A stretch of 64,000 bases of DNA, taken from NCBI RefSeq assembly GCF_003258355.1, contig NZ_QKPO01000005.1:1-64000 (forward strand), in the 5' to 3' direction. This DNA is from Confluentibacter sediminis. GTDB lineage: Bacteria > Bacteroidota > Bacteroidia > Flavobacteriales > Flavobacteriaceae. The notes under the pieces were generated by a model. That model did no database searches. It was not told where the DNA came from and saw only the letters and a list, made by a program, of their open reading frames with translations. Of the stretch, positions 42,584-53,513 are shown piece by piece; position 1 is the first letter of the stretch; each line of letters starts with the position of its first letter. Both the position numbers and the translations under genes were made by a program.

Positions 42584-42956
42584 CTATGAGGTTTTTATAA
42601 GCATCTGAAGTTAATAAATCATCCACCTCTTCTAGATTAGAGCATTTTATTTTAATCATCCAACCATCTCCATAAGGGTCTTTATTTACTTTTTCAGGCT
42701 CGTCTTCTAGTATGGTATTGAATTCTATAATTTCACCTGATAATGGTAAAAATAAATCTGAAACTGTCTTAACGGCTTCTACAGTTCCAAAAATTTCCTC
42801 CGCAGCAAGCGTTTCATCTAAGGTTTCAACCTCCACATAAACAATATCTCCTAATTCACTCTGCGCAAAATCTGTAATACCTACAGTTGCAACATCGCCT
42901 TCAATTCTAACCCACTCGTGGTCTTTTGTATATTTTAATTCTGATGGAATATTCAT
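42576..42956 (-). CDS. gcvH: Glycine cleavage system H protein
   Basis: A 126-residue lipoyl-carrier protein of the glycine cleavage complex. The lipoylation site is Lys63 within [32 protein letters not shown] opens the domain. Full length. A promoter lies 25 bp upstream. Confidence 0.96.
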   Translation of the reverse strand: MNIPSELKYTKDHEWVRIEGDVATVGITDFAQSELGDIVYVEVETLDETLAAEEIFGTVEAVKTVSDLFLPLSGEIIEFNTILEDEPEKVNKDPYGDGWMIKIKCSNLEEVDDLLTSDAYKNLIGA

Positions 42957-42980
42957 GTAATTGATTTAAATTAATATGGA

Positions 42981-43010
42981 CAAATGTATCTATTCAAACT
43001 TTAAATTCAA
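42981..43010 (-). promoter_or_regulatory. gcvH: Promoter of gcvH-vanZ
   Basis: On the - strand a -33 TTG (43008-43010) and a -7 TACATTTG (42981-42988) are 19 bp apart, just after the sprA stop codon. Confidence 0.7.
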
Positions 43011-43020
43011 ACAGATATTT

Positions 43021-46000
43021 TTAATTTCCGAAATTATATCTTAAAGTAAATCCAGAACGGATGGTCGTTTGAGGAAATGCGGTGGAAATCGCATATTCTG
43101 AAAATGAGTAATCAAAATAAAACAATGCGGTTAGATTTTTACTAAACGCATAATCTGCCGAATATTTTAATGTCCAAATGGTTTGTCCAGAAGTGACTTG
43201 ATTGTTCTCTAAATCAAGATACCTAATGATGGTTTTATTATCTCTAACGGAGACATCTGCTTTCATGTTTAAATCACTAATAATGCGTTTACTTGGCCCT
43301 GCCAAATTAGAGCGTATTCTTAAATCTTTAATTCTGTAACCCAAGCCTAAAACATATTCATTTCCTTGAATTTCGGTAAGCAAATTATTATCGAAACTAA
43401 GCGATAATATCCTGTCTTTTTTAATTTCAGCTACAATTTTTACAGCGTTTTGCATTTCCATATCAATTTTTATAAGCGGACTAAACATTTCTGCTAAATT
43501 GATATTACTATACAATGTTTGGTTTTTAAAATTACCAGATTGGTCTAAATCTTCATTTGGTTGAGAAGCATAATCTGTACTGTAATCTATGCCATTAAAA
43601 TCTAAATTTGACCGAAACTGATTAATAGTATATGTAGAACGGTAACCATGATTTACTGAAAAACGTTTAAAATTCTTTTTAAACCAGGTAAACTTCATAA
43701 AACCTGTATATTTTAAATCCCAGTTGGGAATAGGCACATTTCTAAATGCCCCCAGTTTGACTTTACTGGCATCTTGCCCTGTATAAGCTGCTAAAAATGC
43801 TGGCAATAATACGGCTTGACTATTTTTACCGAACCCTTTTGGGTATCCATTTGCATCAACATCGTTAACATTGGCACCTCTTTCTGAGGCTAATCGTCTT
43901 GCTATTGTAAGTCGGTTTGCTCTAAAATCATTAAATGCCTCCGATACATTTTCATCGCTTTTACTAAAAGCTGTTTTAATTAAAATGGTTGAGATATTAA
44001 AATTACCAAACGTATTTGGGGTCAGTGGTAGATATTGAAGCGTGTTTGAATCTACTCTAAAATTTTCAGTGTAATTTTCATAATAAGTTCTATTCCCTAT
44101 AACATCTATTTGTAAATCATTTACAGGCTGTATACTAGCAGAAACATCTAATTGCTTAGTATGTGTCTCAGTATATTGCTGATTGAATTCTGGATACAAT
44201 GTTAACCAACCGCGACTTGCTGCCAAATACCTGATGTCGCTTTGACTACCAAACGTATAGCCCAAAGTTGGCTTAAGAGTACCAATAAACCCAGGTGTTT
44301 GTGTATAGCCTGGTAAAAAAGTTCCATTATTTTCAGTATAATTAAGTTGAATTCTTTTAATACTTGTTAATATATCTACCCCTGCGTTTAGTAGTTTCGT
44401 ACTTGCTTGGCTTTTTCTATTTACTTGAACTGGATTATTTTGTCCTGCAGCAGCAGATCCACCTCTACCCTTATTAGTTGTTCTAGCTCTTGAAATAGGT
44501 TTCTTAACCAACCCTATATACCTATAAAGCTTATTCATATCGAAGGTTGAATTCATAGTATGCGTATTAGCATTCTGAATATTATTTCCCAAATCGTAGG
44601 TCTGGCCATCAAGCTCTAAATTTCCATATAAATCTGACCCCTTCTGCCATTGAAAATCACCACTATATGTATATGTGGTATTAATAAAACTAAGGGTTGG
44701 AATTTTATCAAGTGGTAATTTATAGTTAATTCCTAATCGTTGCGATTGCCGATTAGGATCTCCAAAATCTAGAAAACCATCCCAAACGTCCAAATTGGGG
44801 TCTTGCTCGCCGTTTATAATACCATCCTTAAAATAATTGCGTACGATATTGTTATTCGCGGCTGTAAAATTTAACTGCAATGAGTTTGTGAGAGCATAAT
44901 TAATGGTGTATTGAAAATCGAACGTGTAATTCCTCCTAAATAACTCTTCCACTCCAATATTACCAGCACCTAGGTCAATATCTCTAAATTTTTGTTTGTT
45001 GAATTGTCTGTTAATATCTGTATTAACTGTGAAACTAGTAGGCAATAAATTGAAATTGAAATCTTTTAGTATTTTCCAATACTTACCAGTAAACAAGGAA
45101 TCATTCTTTTTAAAAGGTTCTACAGTAATCGTTTTAAAGTTAAATGCATAATTCGCACCCACTCTAACAGTTTTATTAACGGCATTTTCGATTTCAAAAT
45201 CCCTATGTTCTAATTTATTATATGAATAATTTAATGTTAAGTTCTCAACATCATAAAAATGTGGGGTAGCATCGGTTGTTCTTGTTTTTCTTACACCTAT
45301 AAAATTGATGCTTTGACGCTTAGTGTAATCCTCAGATTGTTGTTTTATAGTTTCTTTTTCATCTTTAGAATTAGCAGCATTTAATCTAGATTGCAAAGTT
45401 AAATCTTCATAATATTTGTCATATTTAGGTGTTATCAGTTCTTCACTTTGTCCATAATTAAAAGGAATTTGAATGCCCCATTTTTTTGGTAATAATTGTC
45501 CGGCATTTATATTAGTAACTACGTCATATTGTTTCACATCTTCAAGACTACGCTGACTAGGCCCTTGTTCGAGACTTCCAAAACCAGAGGTGCTTTGTCT
45601 TCCTGTTGCACTAATATTCATGAAATCGGCTAAATTGGTATCCATACTTACTACGGCAGCCCAACCACCCTCATTATCCATATCGGATAATCGAAGTTCA
45701 TTAAACCAAACCTGAGCACAAACATCGTTACTGTTGGTTACATTTTTAACCCCAACCATCAGCGTTCTAATATCTCCAAAATTCGGATTTCCTTTAATGC
45801 CTATACGATGTTGTCCTGCAACATAACCTGAAAACGGATCTGTAACAGCTATTAATTCTCCATTTACTATATCATAAAAAGTGGGGTCTTCATTTGTTAA
45901 AGTACCGTCGGAAATGCCATTTGATTTAATTTGACCCAAAAGCTGAATAGCCAAATTAATTTGGTTGTCTTCAGGCCAAAGACCTTCTCTAGAGGTAGAT

Positions 46001-49000
46001 GTTGATACTTGTAATGGGATTTCTATTTGATAAAAATTTTGGGTTAAATCATTCCCCATTCTTATAAAACCAACCAAATCATTATCGGTTAAAGTCCCTG
46101 AATTGCCTAACTCTGCATGCATAAACATTCGCAATTGTTTATATTGACGCATATCTATACTTATATTTTTATAGACACCTCTTGAGTCTTCGGTTTCTAA
46201 ATTACATACATTAACTACTAACGATTGTTCATTTTGTCTTACTACCGTATTATTATTAAAAAGCTCTTCGGGTTCAATTCCTGGAGGACTTTTATAACTG
46301 CCTTCATTTTCTAGTGTTCCTATCACTCCAACCGAAAAATCTGTCTGTGTATCATCTGGTGTTGCATCATTCTTATCTAATGCTTGTGTATATCGTCTCC
46401 AATCGCTTCTTACCAAATCCAGAGTACCAAAACGAAAAACAGTGTTTTCAGAAAACTCTTTAAGAAACATTCTCGCAAAACGTACTGATCTCAAATCGGT
46501 GATACCTCCAACAGCTTTAACATGACTGCCTTGAACAGGAACTCTAAATTGATACCACCTAACATTTTTACTGTCTCCATTAGGAAGTACACGAGGCCTT
46601 TCTTTATAATCTCTTAAAAACTCCTTTAAAGGATTTGAATCAGGAATATTATCAAAACTCGTTTGATCTTCTGGTAAATTTTGCCTGTTAATATCCAATT
46701 CATACTCAAAATAGCTATCAATCGTATTCATGGTATTATCACGATTGATATCTTCCACATCTGGCTGGCTATTCGATGCTCTATCTGTATTAGAAAATGT
46801 ATCGGGTGTGTTGCCTTCTACTCCATTATATTTTTTATAACGCTCAAAAATATCGCCATCTGTATTTAAGAAATAGGTATAATTATCATTTGAAGGGTCT
46901 TCCCCGAATTCTGCCCCAAATACTGCAGCTTCTTGAGCATCATCGTAACCATCGTAACCTACATCTTGGTTAACACGTTCATCTCCTGTACTATCAAAAG
47001 CATAAACAAGTGACTGATTTTGAGGCACCACTGTCCCCCAGCCCGTTACTGGCAATAAACTTACATCGCCATCTTTTGGTAAACCGTTTTCATATAATTT
47101 ACGTCCATCTTTAACAATATCTTCAGAAATATTTCCCAAGTCAAAAACTAGTTTTCCACCAGGATTTGAGGGGTTTTCTTGAAAAGGATCTTGCAACCAA
47201 AATTCAATATATTCGACATTTGCTTGTTCTAAATCAGTAGATGTTAATTGCCTTGTAATACCTGCCCAGGATTCTAAAGGGTTACTTAAAACACCACTCG
47301 TAGCATTTGGATCGAAGTTATAAGGACCTCTTTCAGTTGGAAAGTATGCCAAATCCAAAGTATTTAATACCGAATTTTGACCTTGTACCAAGTCTCTATC
47401 TGGAAACAACTCGTTTATAAAAACCCTACTGGTATATAAACTGGACATATCTTCGTCTGATATATCATCTGGTCTTTGCCCTGTATAAAAAATAGGATCA
47501 ATGGTATACCAGTTTAACATAGCTCTTTGGTAGCCATTTTGAATACCATTATCATCTTCATTAGGATTGCTAGAAACACCTAATTCTAATGGTCTACTTG
47601 CTAAAAACCATGATAATTGTGATTTTAAATCAATGGCATTTTGAGTGCCTTCAAAATCATCCACGTACGAGGTAGCTTCGCCATTAAGATTAGTCCCTTT
47701 TGGAGCTCCTGGTGCTAAATAAGCAAATTCACCTCTTAGTGATAAATTTGATTCAACATCGGTATCTATATTTGGCAACATGTTTACCAAACGTGTTAAA
47801 AATGGCACTTTTGTAGCATAGTTTCCATTAATGCCAAAAATAGTATTATTAATAGGCTCTGTACCATAATTAGCTTTTTGTGTAATAGGTCGTTCGTTTA
47901 GGTTTAAAAGTGTTGCCCCTAAAACAAAATTTTCATTGAATTTATGCTCGACGTTCAAGCCCGTGAAACGTCTTGTTTGTTGACCAAAAACGGCATTATT
48001 CTCTGTAGAAATATTAATAGGCGTGTTGGATGCTTTTAATGCTTCATCTAAAATTTGAACACGCCCCAATTCATAATTTACCACATAATCAATACCTTCA
48101 ACTAAAACACGTCCTCCTGCAGTTACTTTTACCGATCCTCTGGGCACATTAAACGCGCCAATAGAAATACCATCACCACCTGTAGTTTTATATCGCCCTT
48201 TTAATTGAAATTTATTTTTCTCAACAGCTTCTAAAGCAGCTGTTTTAGTACTTTTATAAAGTATATCGTAAACATATTTAGCTTGATTTTCGTTATATGT
48301 TGTAGGGTTATCATAATTACCCCCACCTAATACATTAAAAAGATATTCCCCAAAAGGTTCTGCGTTAGGAAAAATTATTTTTCCATTTTGTGTTATAACC
48401 GTAATACCAGGAACAAAATCAAAAAACCCGTCTCCATTTGCTTGTGGATCGTTATTAAAATTTAACTTATCTAAATTAAAAAGTCTTAATAAAGGTGTTT
48501 CAATGATTTGAGTATCATCATTATTATCTAATGGGGTGTTATTAAAATCGAAAGAAGGAAAAGTAGTTCCTTCAACAGGCGTTATATAGTTTAAGGGTGA
48601 TGCTTCGTTATAAAAAATATTTAATTTAAAATCATCTTGACTCAAATTATAAGCTCCTGTATCATAAATGTTTTTCATCATTAAATCCCAAACTGGTTGG
48701 GTTACATTCGTGATACTACTTTTCAGCATCTTTAATACTAAATTAGTATTTACAACATTGGTTACTTGTCCAGAGCCATTGGTAGTAACGTTTGTAGCAT
48801 CTATACCATCATTAGCAAATTCACCTACTTGATACACCTGTCCGCCAATCGTATATTGAAAAGCAACTGCTAAAACCTCATCATTATTTAAGCGTTGATT
48901 TAATGAAATGTATCCTAAATCTTTGTTTACTATATATTCTTGACCTTCAATTAATTTTCTGGCATTTTCTAATTTGGCATAATCGAAACCTTCTCTTGAA

Positions 49001-50235
49001 TTTGGAACTAATATCCCTGATTGAACCGTAGCTATATCTCTAATCCCATTTGTTAATTGTGATCCAGCACCACCTATATTTGTGGGATCTAACCCATTAT
49101 TTTTATTACTTGGAAAAGCACCAGGACCCGCTAAAACATTTACTCCAGGATTCCCAAATTTTTCATTTTCCCCTAAATCTTGAAGTGCTATAATATTCCT
49201 AACATTATCTGTTTTATTACTTCGGTTGGTAACCCAAACCTCAATTCTTGTAATTTGTAATCCTTTATTATTCAAATAAGGATATGTTTTTAATGCTTCG
49301 TCGTATTGATCTCTAAAATATTGTGATAAATAAAAGTGCCTATTTTCATCATAATCTCTAATAAAAAGTTCAAAGTCTTCAAGGGTTCCACCACCTTGCG
49401 CTACCACAGATGTTGCTTGTGATTTTTGTTCAGAAAAGACACCTGTAACGGTCGTTTTTCCAAATTGTAATTGTGCCTTGACACCAAATAAACTTTGCGC
49501 TCCTGTTATTAAAGAACTGTTTAAAGGCATACTAACGTTACCAACTTCTATTTTTTGAATGATATCATCTTCAGTAGGTGTGTATTCTAATTTTATAAGT
49601 TGCTGAAAATCGAAAGTCGATTGTGTATCATAATTGGCGGTTACTTGCAGTCGTGTTCCCACTTTACCAAGTAAACTCAAACTAATGCGCTGATCAAAAT
49701 CAAACGTGAAATTACTTCGATTTCTAGGTGAAAAGGATGGATTGTTTTGTTTAGAAAAGAGAACTCCCAAATCCATTTCTACAGAACCTTGAGGAACTAC
49801 TTGAATGGTGTCGCTCCCAAAAATAGATTTAAAAAAATCTGATTTTACATAAAACTGTGGCAATAAGTTTTTTTGACCATCTTTAGAGCCATCTTTTTTG
49901 CCATCAAAAGCATCAATTTTTTCTTTGTAATAGGATTTTAAATTTTCTTTAGCCACCAAGTCTTGATACTCTTTTGGTGTTAAAATTACAGGATAGTTTA
50001 TATTATAATTACCTATTTTTTCAGTATAAATATATCTATCCGTAATGGGGTCGTAAGTGTATTTGGATTCAATACTGTTAGGGTTTGGCATTTTAATATT
50101 GCCTAAATTAAAGCCCGTTATAATGGAATCTTGAGTAGGTTGCTGAGACCAAGCTGTGAGAGAAAACAAAATAACAAAAACTAAAAAAAAGTATTTTTTA
50201 ATTACTTTATAAAAATTATAATTAGTTGCGTCCAA
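43021..50235 (-). CDS. sprA: SprA/Sov, type IX secretion outer-membrane translocon
   Basis: A 2404-residue outer-membrane protein with a signal peptide (about 13-31, ending AWSQ). It forms the giant single-chain barrel through which type IX substrates cross the outer membrane. Signature stretches are YDPITDRYIYTEKIG near residue 60 and QRISLSLLGKVGTRLQVTANYDT near 190. Length matches known SprA proteins (about 2400). The only start available is TTG at 50235, 5 bp after the ruvA stop. The C-terminus ends IRSGFTLRYNFGN. No frameshift was seen. Confidence 0.96.
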   Translation of the reverse strand: MDATNYNFYKVIKKYFFLVFVILFSLTAWSQQPTQDSIITGFNLGNIKMPNPNSIESKYTYDPITDRYIYTEKIGNYNINYPVILTPKEYQDLVAKENLKSYYKEKIDAFDGKKDGSKDGQKNLLPQFYVKSDFFKSIFGSDTIQVVPQGSVEMDLGVLFSKQNNPSFSPRNRSNFTFDFDQRISLSLLGKVGTRLQVTANYDTQSTFDFQQLIKLEYTPTEDDIIQKIEVGNVSMPLNSSLITGAQSLFGVKAQLQFGKTTVTGVFSEQKSQATSVVAQGGGTLEDFELFIRDYDENRHFYLSQYFRDQYDEALKTYPYLNNKGLQITRIEVWVTNRSNKTDNVRNIIALQDLGENEKFGNPGVNVLAGPGAFPSNKNNGLDPTNIGGAGSQLTNGIRDIATVQSGILVPNSREGFDYAKLENARKLIEGQEYIVNKDLGYISLNQRLNNDEVLAVAFQYTIGGQVYQVGEFANDGIDATNVTTNGSGQVTNVVNTNLVLKMLKSSITNVTQPVWDLMMKNIYDTGAYNLSQDDFKLNIFYNEASPLNYITPVEGTTFPSFDFNNTPLDNNDDTQIIETPLLRLFNLDKLNFNNDPQANGDGFFDFVPGITVITQNGKIIFPNAEPFGEYLFNVLGGGNYDNPTTYNENQAKYVYDILYKSTKTAALEAVEKNKFQLKGRYKTTGGDGISIGAFNVPRGSVKVTAGGRVLVEGIDYVVNYELGRVQILDEALKASNTPINISTENNAVFGQQTRRFTGLNVEHKFNENFVLGATLLNLNERPITQKANYGTEPINNTIFGINGNYATKVPFLTRLVNMLPNIDTDVESNLSLRGEFAYLAPGAPKGTNLNGEATSYVDDFEGTQNAIDLKSQLSWFLASRPLELGVSSNPNEDDNGIQNGYQRAMLNWYTIDPIFYTGQRPDDISDEDMSSLYTSRVFINELFPDRDLVQGQNSVLNTLDLAYFPTERGPYNFDPNATSGVLSNPLESWAGITRQLTSTDLEQANVEYIEFWLQDPFQENPSNPGGKLVFDLGNISEDIVKDGRKLYENGLPKDGDVSLLPVTGWGTVVPQNQSLVYAFDSTGDERVNQDVGYDGYDDAQEAAVFGAEFGEDPSNDNYTYFLNTDGDIFERYKKYNGVEGNTPDTFSNTDRASNSQPDVEDINRDNTMNTIDSYFEYELDINRQNLPEDQTSFDNIPDSNPLKEFLRDYKERPRVLPNGDSKNVRWYQFRVPVQGSHVKAVGGITDLRSVRFARMFLKEFSENTVFRFGTLDLVRSDWRRYTQALDKNDATPDDTQTDFSVGVIGTLENEGSYKSPPGIEPEELFNNNTVVRQNEQSLVVNVCNLETEDSRGVYKNISIDMRQYKQLRMFMHAELGNSGTLTDNDLVGFIRMGNDLTQNFYQIEIPLQVSTSTSREGLWPEDNQINLAIQLLGQIKSNGISDGTLTNEDPTFYDIVNGELIAVTDPFSGYVAGQHRIGIKGNPNFGDIRTLMVGVKNVTNSNDVCAQVWFNELRLSDMDNEGGWAAVVSMDTNLADFMNISATGRQSTSGFGSLEQGPSQRSLEDVKQYDVVTNINAGQLLPKKWGIQIPFNYGQSEELITPKYDKYYEDLTLQSRLNAANSKDEKETIKQQSEDYTKRQSINFIGVRKTRTTDATPHFYDVENLTLNYSYNKLEHRDFEIENAVNKTVRVGANYAFNFKTITVEPFKKNDSLFTGKYWKILKDFNFNLLPTSFTVNTDINRQFNKQKFRDIDLGAGNIGVEELFRRNYTFDFQYTINYALTNSLQLNFTAANNNIVRNYFKDGIINGEQDPNLDVWDGFLDFGDPNRQSQRLGINYKLPLDKIPTLSFINTTYTYSGDFQWQKGSDLYGNLELDGQTYDLGNNIQNANTHTMNSTFDMNKLYRYIGLVKKPISRARTTNKGRGGSAAAGQNNPVQVNRKSQASTKLLNAGVDILTSIKRIQLNYTENNGTFLPGYTQTPGFIGTLKPTLGYTFGSQSDIRYLAASRGWLTLYPEFNQQYTETHTKQLDVSASIQPVNDLQIDVIGNRTYYENYTENFRVDSNTLQYLPLTPNTFGNFNISTILIKTAFSKSDENVSEAFNDFRANRLTIARRLASERGANVNDVDANGYPKGFGKNSQAVLLPAFLAAYTGQDASKVKLGAFRNVPIPNWDLKYTGFMKFTWFKKNFKRFSVNHGYRSTYTINQFRSNLDFNGIDYSTDYASQPNEDLDQSGNFKNQTLYSNINLAEMFSPLIKIDMEMQNAVKIVAEIKKDRILSLSFDNNLLTEIQGNEYVLGLGYRIKDLRIRSNLAGPSKRIISDLNMKADVSVRDNKTIIRYLDLENNQVTSGQTIWTLKYSADYAFSKNLTALFYFDYSFSEYAISTAFPQTTIRSGFTLRYNFGN

Positions 50236-50240
50236 ATCTA

Positions 50241-50822
50241 TTATAAATTTTTTAAGGCTTGTTTTATAATGGTTTCTACATTAGCATCTGGTTGAGATAT
50301 TAAAATTTTATCTACCACACGTTCTGCTTGCTTTTTAACAAAACCAAGTACTTCCAATGCAGATAACGCTTCATTTTTATTGGTATTGTCTTTAGAAACA
50401 GAAACTTCGTTTATATCATAAATCTTTAAAATTTTATCTTTTAAATCAATAATAACGCGTTGTGCCGTTTTTGCACCAATACCTTTTATGGATTGAATTA
50501 AATTTACATCTCCTACCGCAATACCTTCTCTAATTTGAATGGGTGTTAATGATGACAACATGGTTCTTGCTATATTGGCACCAATACCACTTACAGATAT
50601 TAATAACTTAAAAATTTCCCTTTCAGCTAAAGAAGAAAACCCATAAAGTGTATGGGAATCTTCTTTAACTTGTAAATATGTGTATAATTTTAAATATTCA
50701 TTATCAGATATTTGAGAATAGGTATGTAACGATATATTAATAGCATATCCAATACCATTACATTCTATAACAACGTCTGTTGGATTTTTCTCAATTAGCT
50801 TTCCTTGAATATGGGTTATCAT
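50241..50822 (-). CDS. ruvA: Holliday junction branch-migration subunit RuvA
   Basis: A 193-residue DNA-binding protein of the RuvABC complex. An N-terminal OB fold (MITHIQGKLIEKNPTDVVIECNG), then two helix-hairpin-helix motifs (ISVSGIGANIARTML and IQSIKGIGAKTAQRVIIDLKDK), and the C-terminal RuvB-binding domain (KNEALSALEVLGF). Full length. It lies 34 bp after the malic enzyme gene and immediately upstream of sprA. A TACATTTG element (50843-50850, - strand) in that gap could be its promoter. Confidence 0.96.
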   Translation of the reverse strand: MITHIQGKLIEKNPTDVVIECNGIGYAINISLHTYSQISDNEYLKLYTYLQVKEDSHTLYGFSSLAEREIFKLLISVSGIGANIARTMLSSLTPIQIREGIAVGDVNLIQSIKGIGAKTAQRVIIDLKDKILKIYDINEVSVSKDNTNKNEALSALEVLGFVKKQAERVVDKILISQPDANVETIIKQALKNL

Positions 50823-50856
50823 TTAACTTTAGGTTATACGACCAAATGTAATGAAA

Positions 50857-53166
50857 TTATTGCTCTTGCTTATTTTGCGTTTGCTTTTCTTTTTCCCACT
50901 TTTCTTTCTGTTGGGCATCAATTACAGAAATAGCTGTCATATTAACAATTTCATCTACACTAGCTCCTAATTGTAAAATATGAACTGGCTTACTCATACC
51001 CATCATGATAGGACCAATAGATTCCGCTTTGTTTAATTCTTTAAGAAGTTTATAAGTAATGTTTGCTGATTCTAAATTTGGAAAGACAAGCGTGTTTACT
51101 TTTTTACCTACTAGTTTAGAAAACGGAAATGCACTTTCAAGCATTTCGCTATTTAGAGCGAAATCTATTTGCAAATCACCATCTACCAATAATTCAGGAT
51201 TGGTTTCGTGCAGTACAGCTACCGCATCTCTAACTTTGCTGGTTCTCGGACTTGGAGATGAGCCAAAATTAGAAAACGTAGTCATGGCCATAACAGGTTC
51301 TAAACCAAACATACGGACGGTTTTTGCTGTCATTTGAGCAATTTTAACCAAATCTTCACTTGAAGGATCGATATTAATAGATGTATCGCTTAAGAACAAT
51401 GGCCCACGTTGCGTCATCATGATATTAGTTGTCGCAACTCTTTTTGCATTTTTAGCCAAACCAATTAATTCAAGCATAGGTTTTACAACCGCAGGATAAC
51501 TAAGAGAATAACCCGAAATGATAGCATCTGCGTCACCTACATTAACCATCATAGCAGCAAAGTAATTACGCTCTCGCATAATACGTTGGGCTGCATAAAG
51601 CGTCACACCTTTACGCTTTCTTTGTTCCCAATACACTTTGGCATACTTATTTTTTCTAGCTTCTTCCTCATCAGATTTTGGATCGATAATTTGGATATCT
51701 GCATCAAATTCGATCTCAGCCATTAACTTTTTAATAATATCTCTTCTGCCTAATAAAATAGGAATTGCGATACGCTCATCATAAGCTATTTGAGCTGCCT
51801 TTAAAACATTTAAATGATCTGCCTCTGCATAAACCACTCGTTTAGGATCCATCTTAGCTCTATTGGTAAGCAGTCGTATCATTTTATTATCAGAACCTAA
51901 CCGTTCCAATAATTCATCTTTATATTTTTCCCAATTTTCAATAGGATGTGTTGCTACACCGCTTTCCATGGCAGCTCTTGCAACCGCAGGGGGTATCTCA
52001 CCAATTAAACGAGGATCGAATGGTTTTGGAATAATATACTCCTTACCAAATGTTAATCTGGTTTCACCATATGCAATATTAACTTGCTCTGGAACAGGCT
52101 CTTTAGCCAAACTTGCCAAAGCTTTAACAGCAGCCATTTTCATAGCTTCGTTAATTTTAGTAGCTCGAACATCTAAAGCACCTCTAAAAATAAATGGAAA
52201 CCCAAGTACATTATTCACTTGATTAGGATGGTCTGAACGCCCTGTTGCCATAATAATATCTTTTCTTGTATCTACAGCAAGTTGATATTCTATTTCTGGA
52301 TTTGGATTTGCCATAGCAAATACAACAGGATTTTTAGCCATAGATAGCAACATATCTGGATTTACAATATTAGCTTGTGACAAGCCAATAAATACATCAG
52401 CGTCAACCATAGCTTCATCCAAGGTATCAATTTTTCTATGCGTAGAAAACTCAGCTTTTTCTGATGACAAATTCTCCCTATCATTTCTTATAACTCCCTT
52501 ACTGTCAAGCATGACCATGTTTTCACGTTTTGCCCCACACGCTTGATACAAACGAGAACAAGAAATAGCGGCAGCCCCAGCCCCACTAATCACAATTTTA
52601 GCATCTTCAATCTTTTTATTTGAAAGCTCCAGAGCATTTATTAAGGCCGCGGCAGATATAATCGCGGTTCCGTGCTGGTCGTCGTGCATAACAGGAATAT
52701 CTAATTCCTCTTTCAGGCGTCTTTCAATTTCAAAAGCTTCGGGAGCTTTAATATCTTCTAAATTAATTCCTCCAAAAGTGGGAGCAATCATTTTTACCGT
52801 TTGAATAAATTCTTCAACATTTTCTGTATTCACCTCAATATCAAAAACGTCAATGTCTGCAAAGATTTTAAAAAGTAATCCTTTACCTTCCATTACAGGT
52901 TTTGAGGCTTCTGGACCAATATTACCCAAACCTAAAACGGCTGTTCCATTTGAAATAACAGCCACCAAATTTCCTTTAGCTGTATATTTATAAACATTAT
53001 CTACATTCTTGGCTATTTCTAAACAAGGCTCGGCCACACCTGGGGAATATGCTAAAGATAAATCTCTTTGGGTTGCGTATTTTTTTGTTGGCACAACTTG
53101 TATTTTGCCCGGAGTTGGTTTTGCGTGGTATATTAGTGCTTCTCTGCGTTTACTTTCTTTGCTCAT
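50857..53166 (-). CDS. maeB: NADP-dependent malic enzyme with C-terminal phosphotransacetylase-like domain
   Basis: A 769-residue cytosolic enzyme that oxidatively decarboxylates malate to pyruvate. The malic domain (about 15-425) shows [39 protein letters not shown] and [12 protein letters not shown] (cofactor-binding). The C-terminal phosphotransacetylase-like domain (about 430-755) starts [21 protein letters not shown] and is thought to be regulatory in MaeB. Full length. Confidence 0.95.
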   Translation of the reverse strand: MSKESKRREALIYHAKPTPGKIQVVPTKKYATQRDLSLAYSPGVAEPCLEIAKNVDNVYKYTAKGNLVAVISNGTAVLGLGNIGPEASKPVMEGKGLLFKIFADIDVFDIEVNTENVEEFIQTVKMIAPTFGGINLEDIKAPEAFEIERRLKEELDIPVMHDDQHGTAIISAAALINALELSNKKIEDAKIVISGAGAAAISCSRLYQACGAKRENMVMLDSKGVIRNDRENLSSEKAEFSTHRKIDTLDEAMVDADVFIGLSQANIVNPDMLLSMAKNPVVFAMANPNPEIEYQLAVDTRKDIIMATGRSDHPNQVNNVLGFPFIFRGALDVRATKINEAMKMAAVKALASLAKEPVPEQVNIAYGETRLTFGKEYIIPKPFDPRLIGEIPPAVARAAMESGVATHPIENWEKYKDELLERLGSDNKMIRLLTNRAKMDPKRVVYAEADHLNVLKAAQIAYDERIAIPILLGRRDIIKKLMAEIEFDADIQIIDPKSDEEEARKNKYAKVYWEQRKRKGVTLYAAQRIMRERNYFAAMMVNVGDADAIISGYSLSYPAVVKPMLELIGLAKNAKRVATTNIMMTQRGPLFLSDTSINIDPSSEDLVKIAQMTAKTVRMFGLEPVMAMTTFSNFGSSPSPRTSKVRDAVAVLHETNPELLVDGDLQIDFALNSEMLESAFPFSKLVGKKVNTLVFPNLESANITYKLLKELNKAESIGPIMMGMSKPVHILQLGASVDEIVNMTAISVIDAQQKEKWEKEKQTQNKQEQ

Positions 53167-53513
53167 AAAGTGTCTAGTTGGTGGTTTTAAATTGAAAAAC
53201 TAATATTTAATAATCCTTAATCATATTGACCCAAAGGATATCATTGAAGAGACAAATATAATAATCCTATACTTTAAACTGCTATTCTTTTAAGAAATTG
53301 ATGCTTCTTTTAAAGATCGTTTTTTAATTTTATAAACATTTTTGTTTTAGATCATTTAAAAACTTAATGAGTTAAAAATTAATTCCATTTAGTTATAATA
53401 AAACGCAAAAACAAACTAGATTATCATTCAATATTTGGATGCCAAAATTTAACATGGTAAAATAGCTTCAGAACTAAAATAGTCTATATTTTTTATAGCA
53501 TTTTTTAAATTAT
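53167..53513. other. AT-rich intergenic region with divergent genes
   Basis: About 350 bp between two divergent genes. TATATTTG (53253-53260 on the - strand) may be the malic enzyme promoter. No ORF or repeat of note. Confidence 0.5.

Noticed and set aside
51863-52222. A 119-codon + strand frame
   Set aside because: It is antisense to the malic enzyme domain and has no family features.
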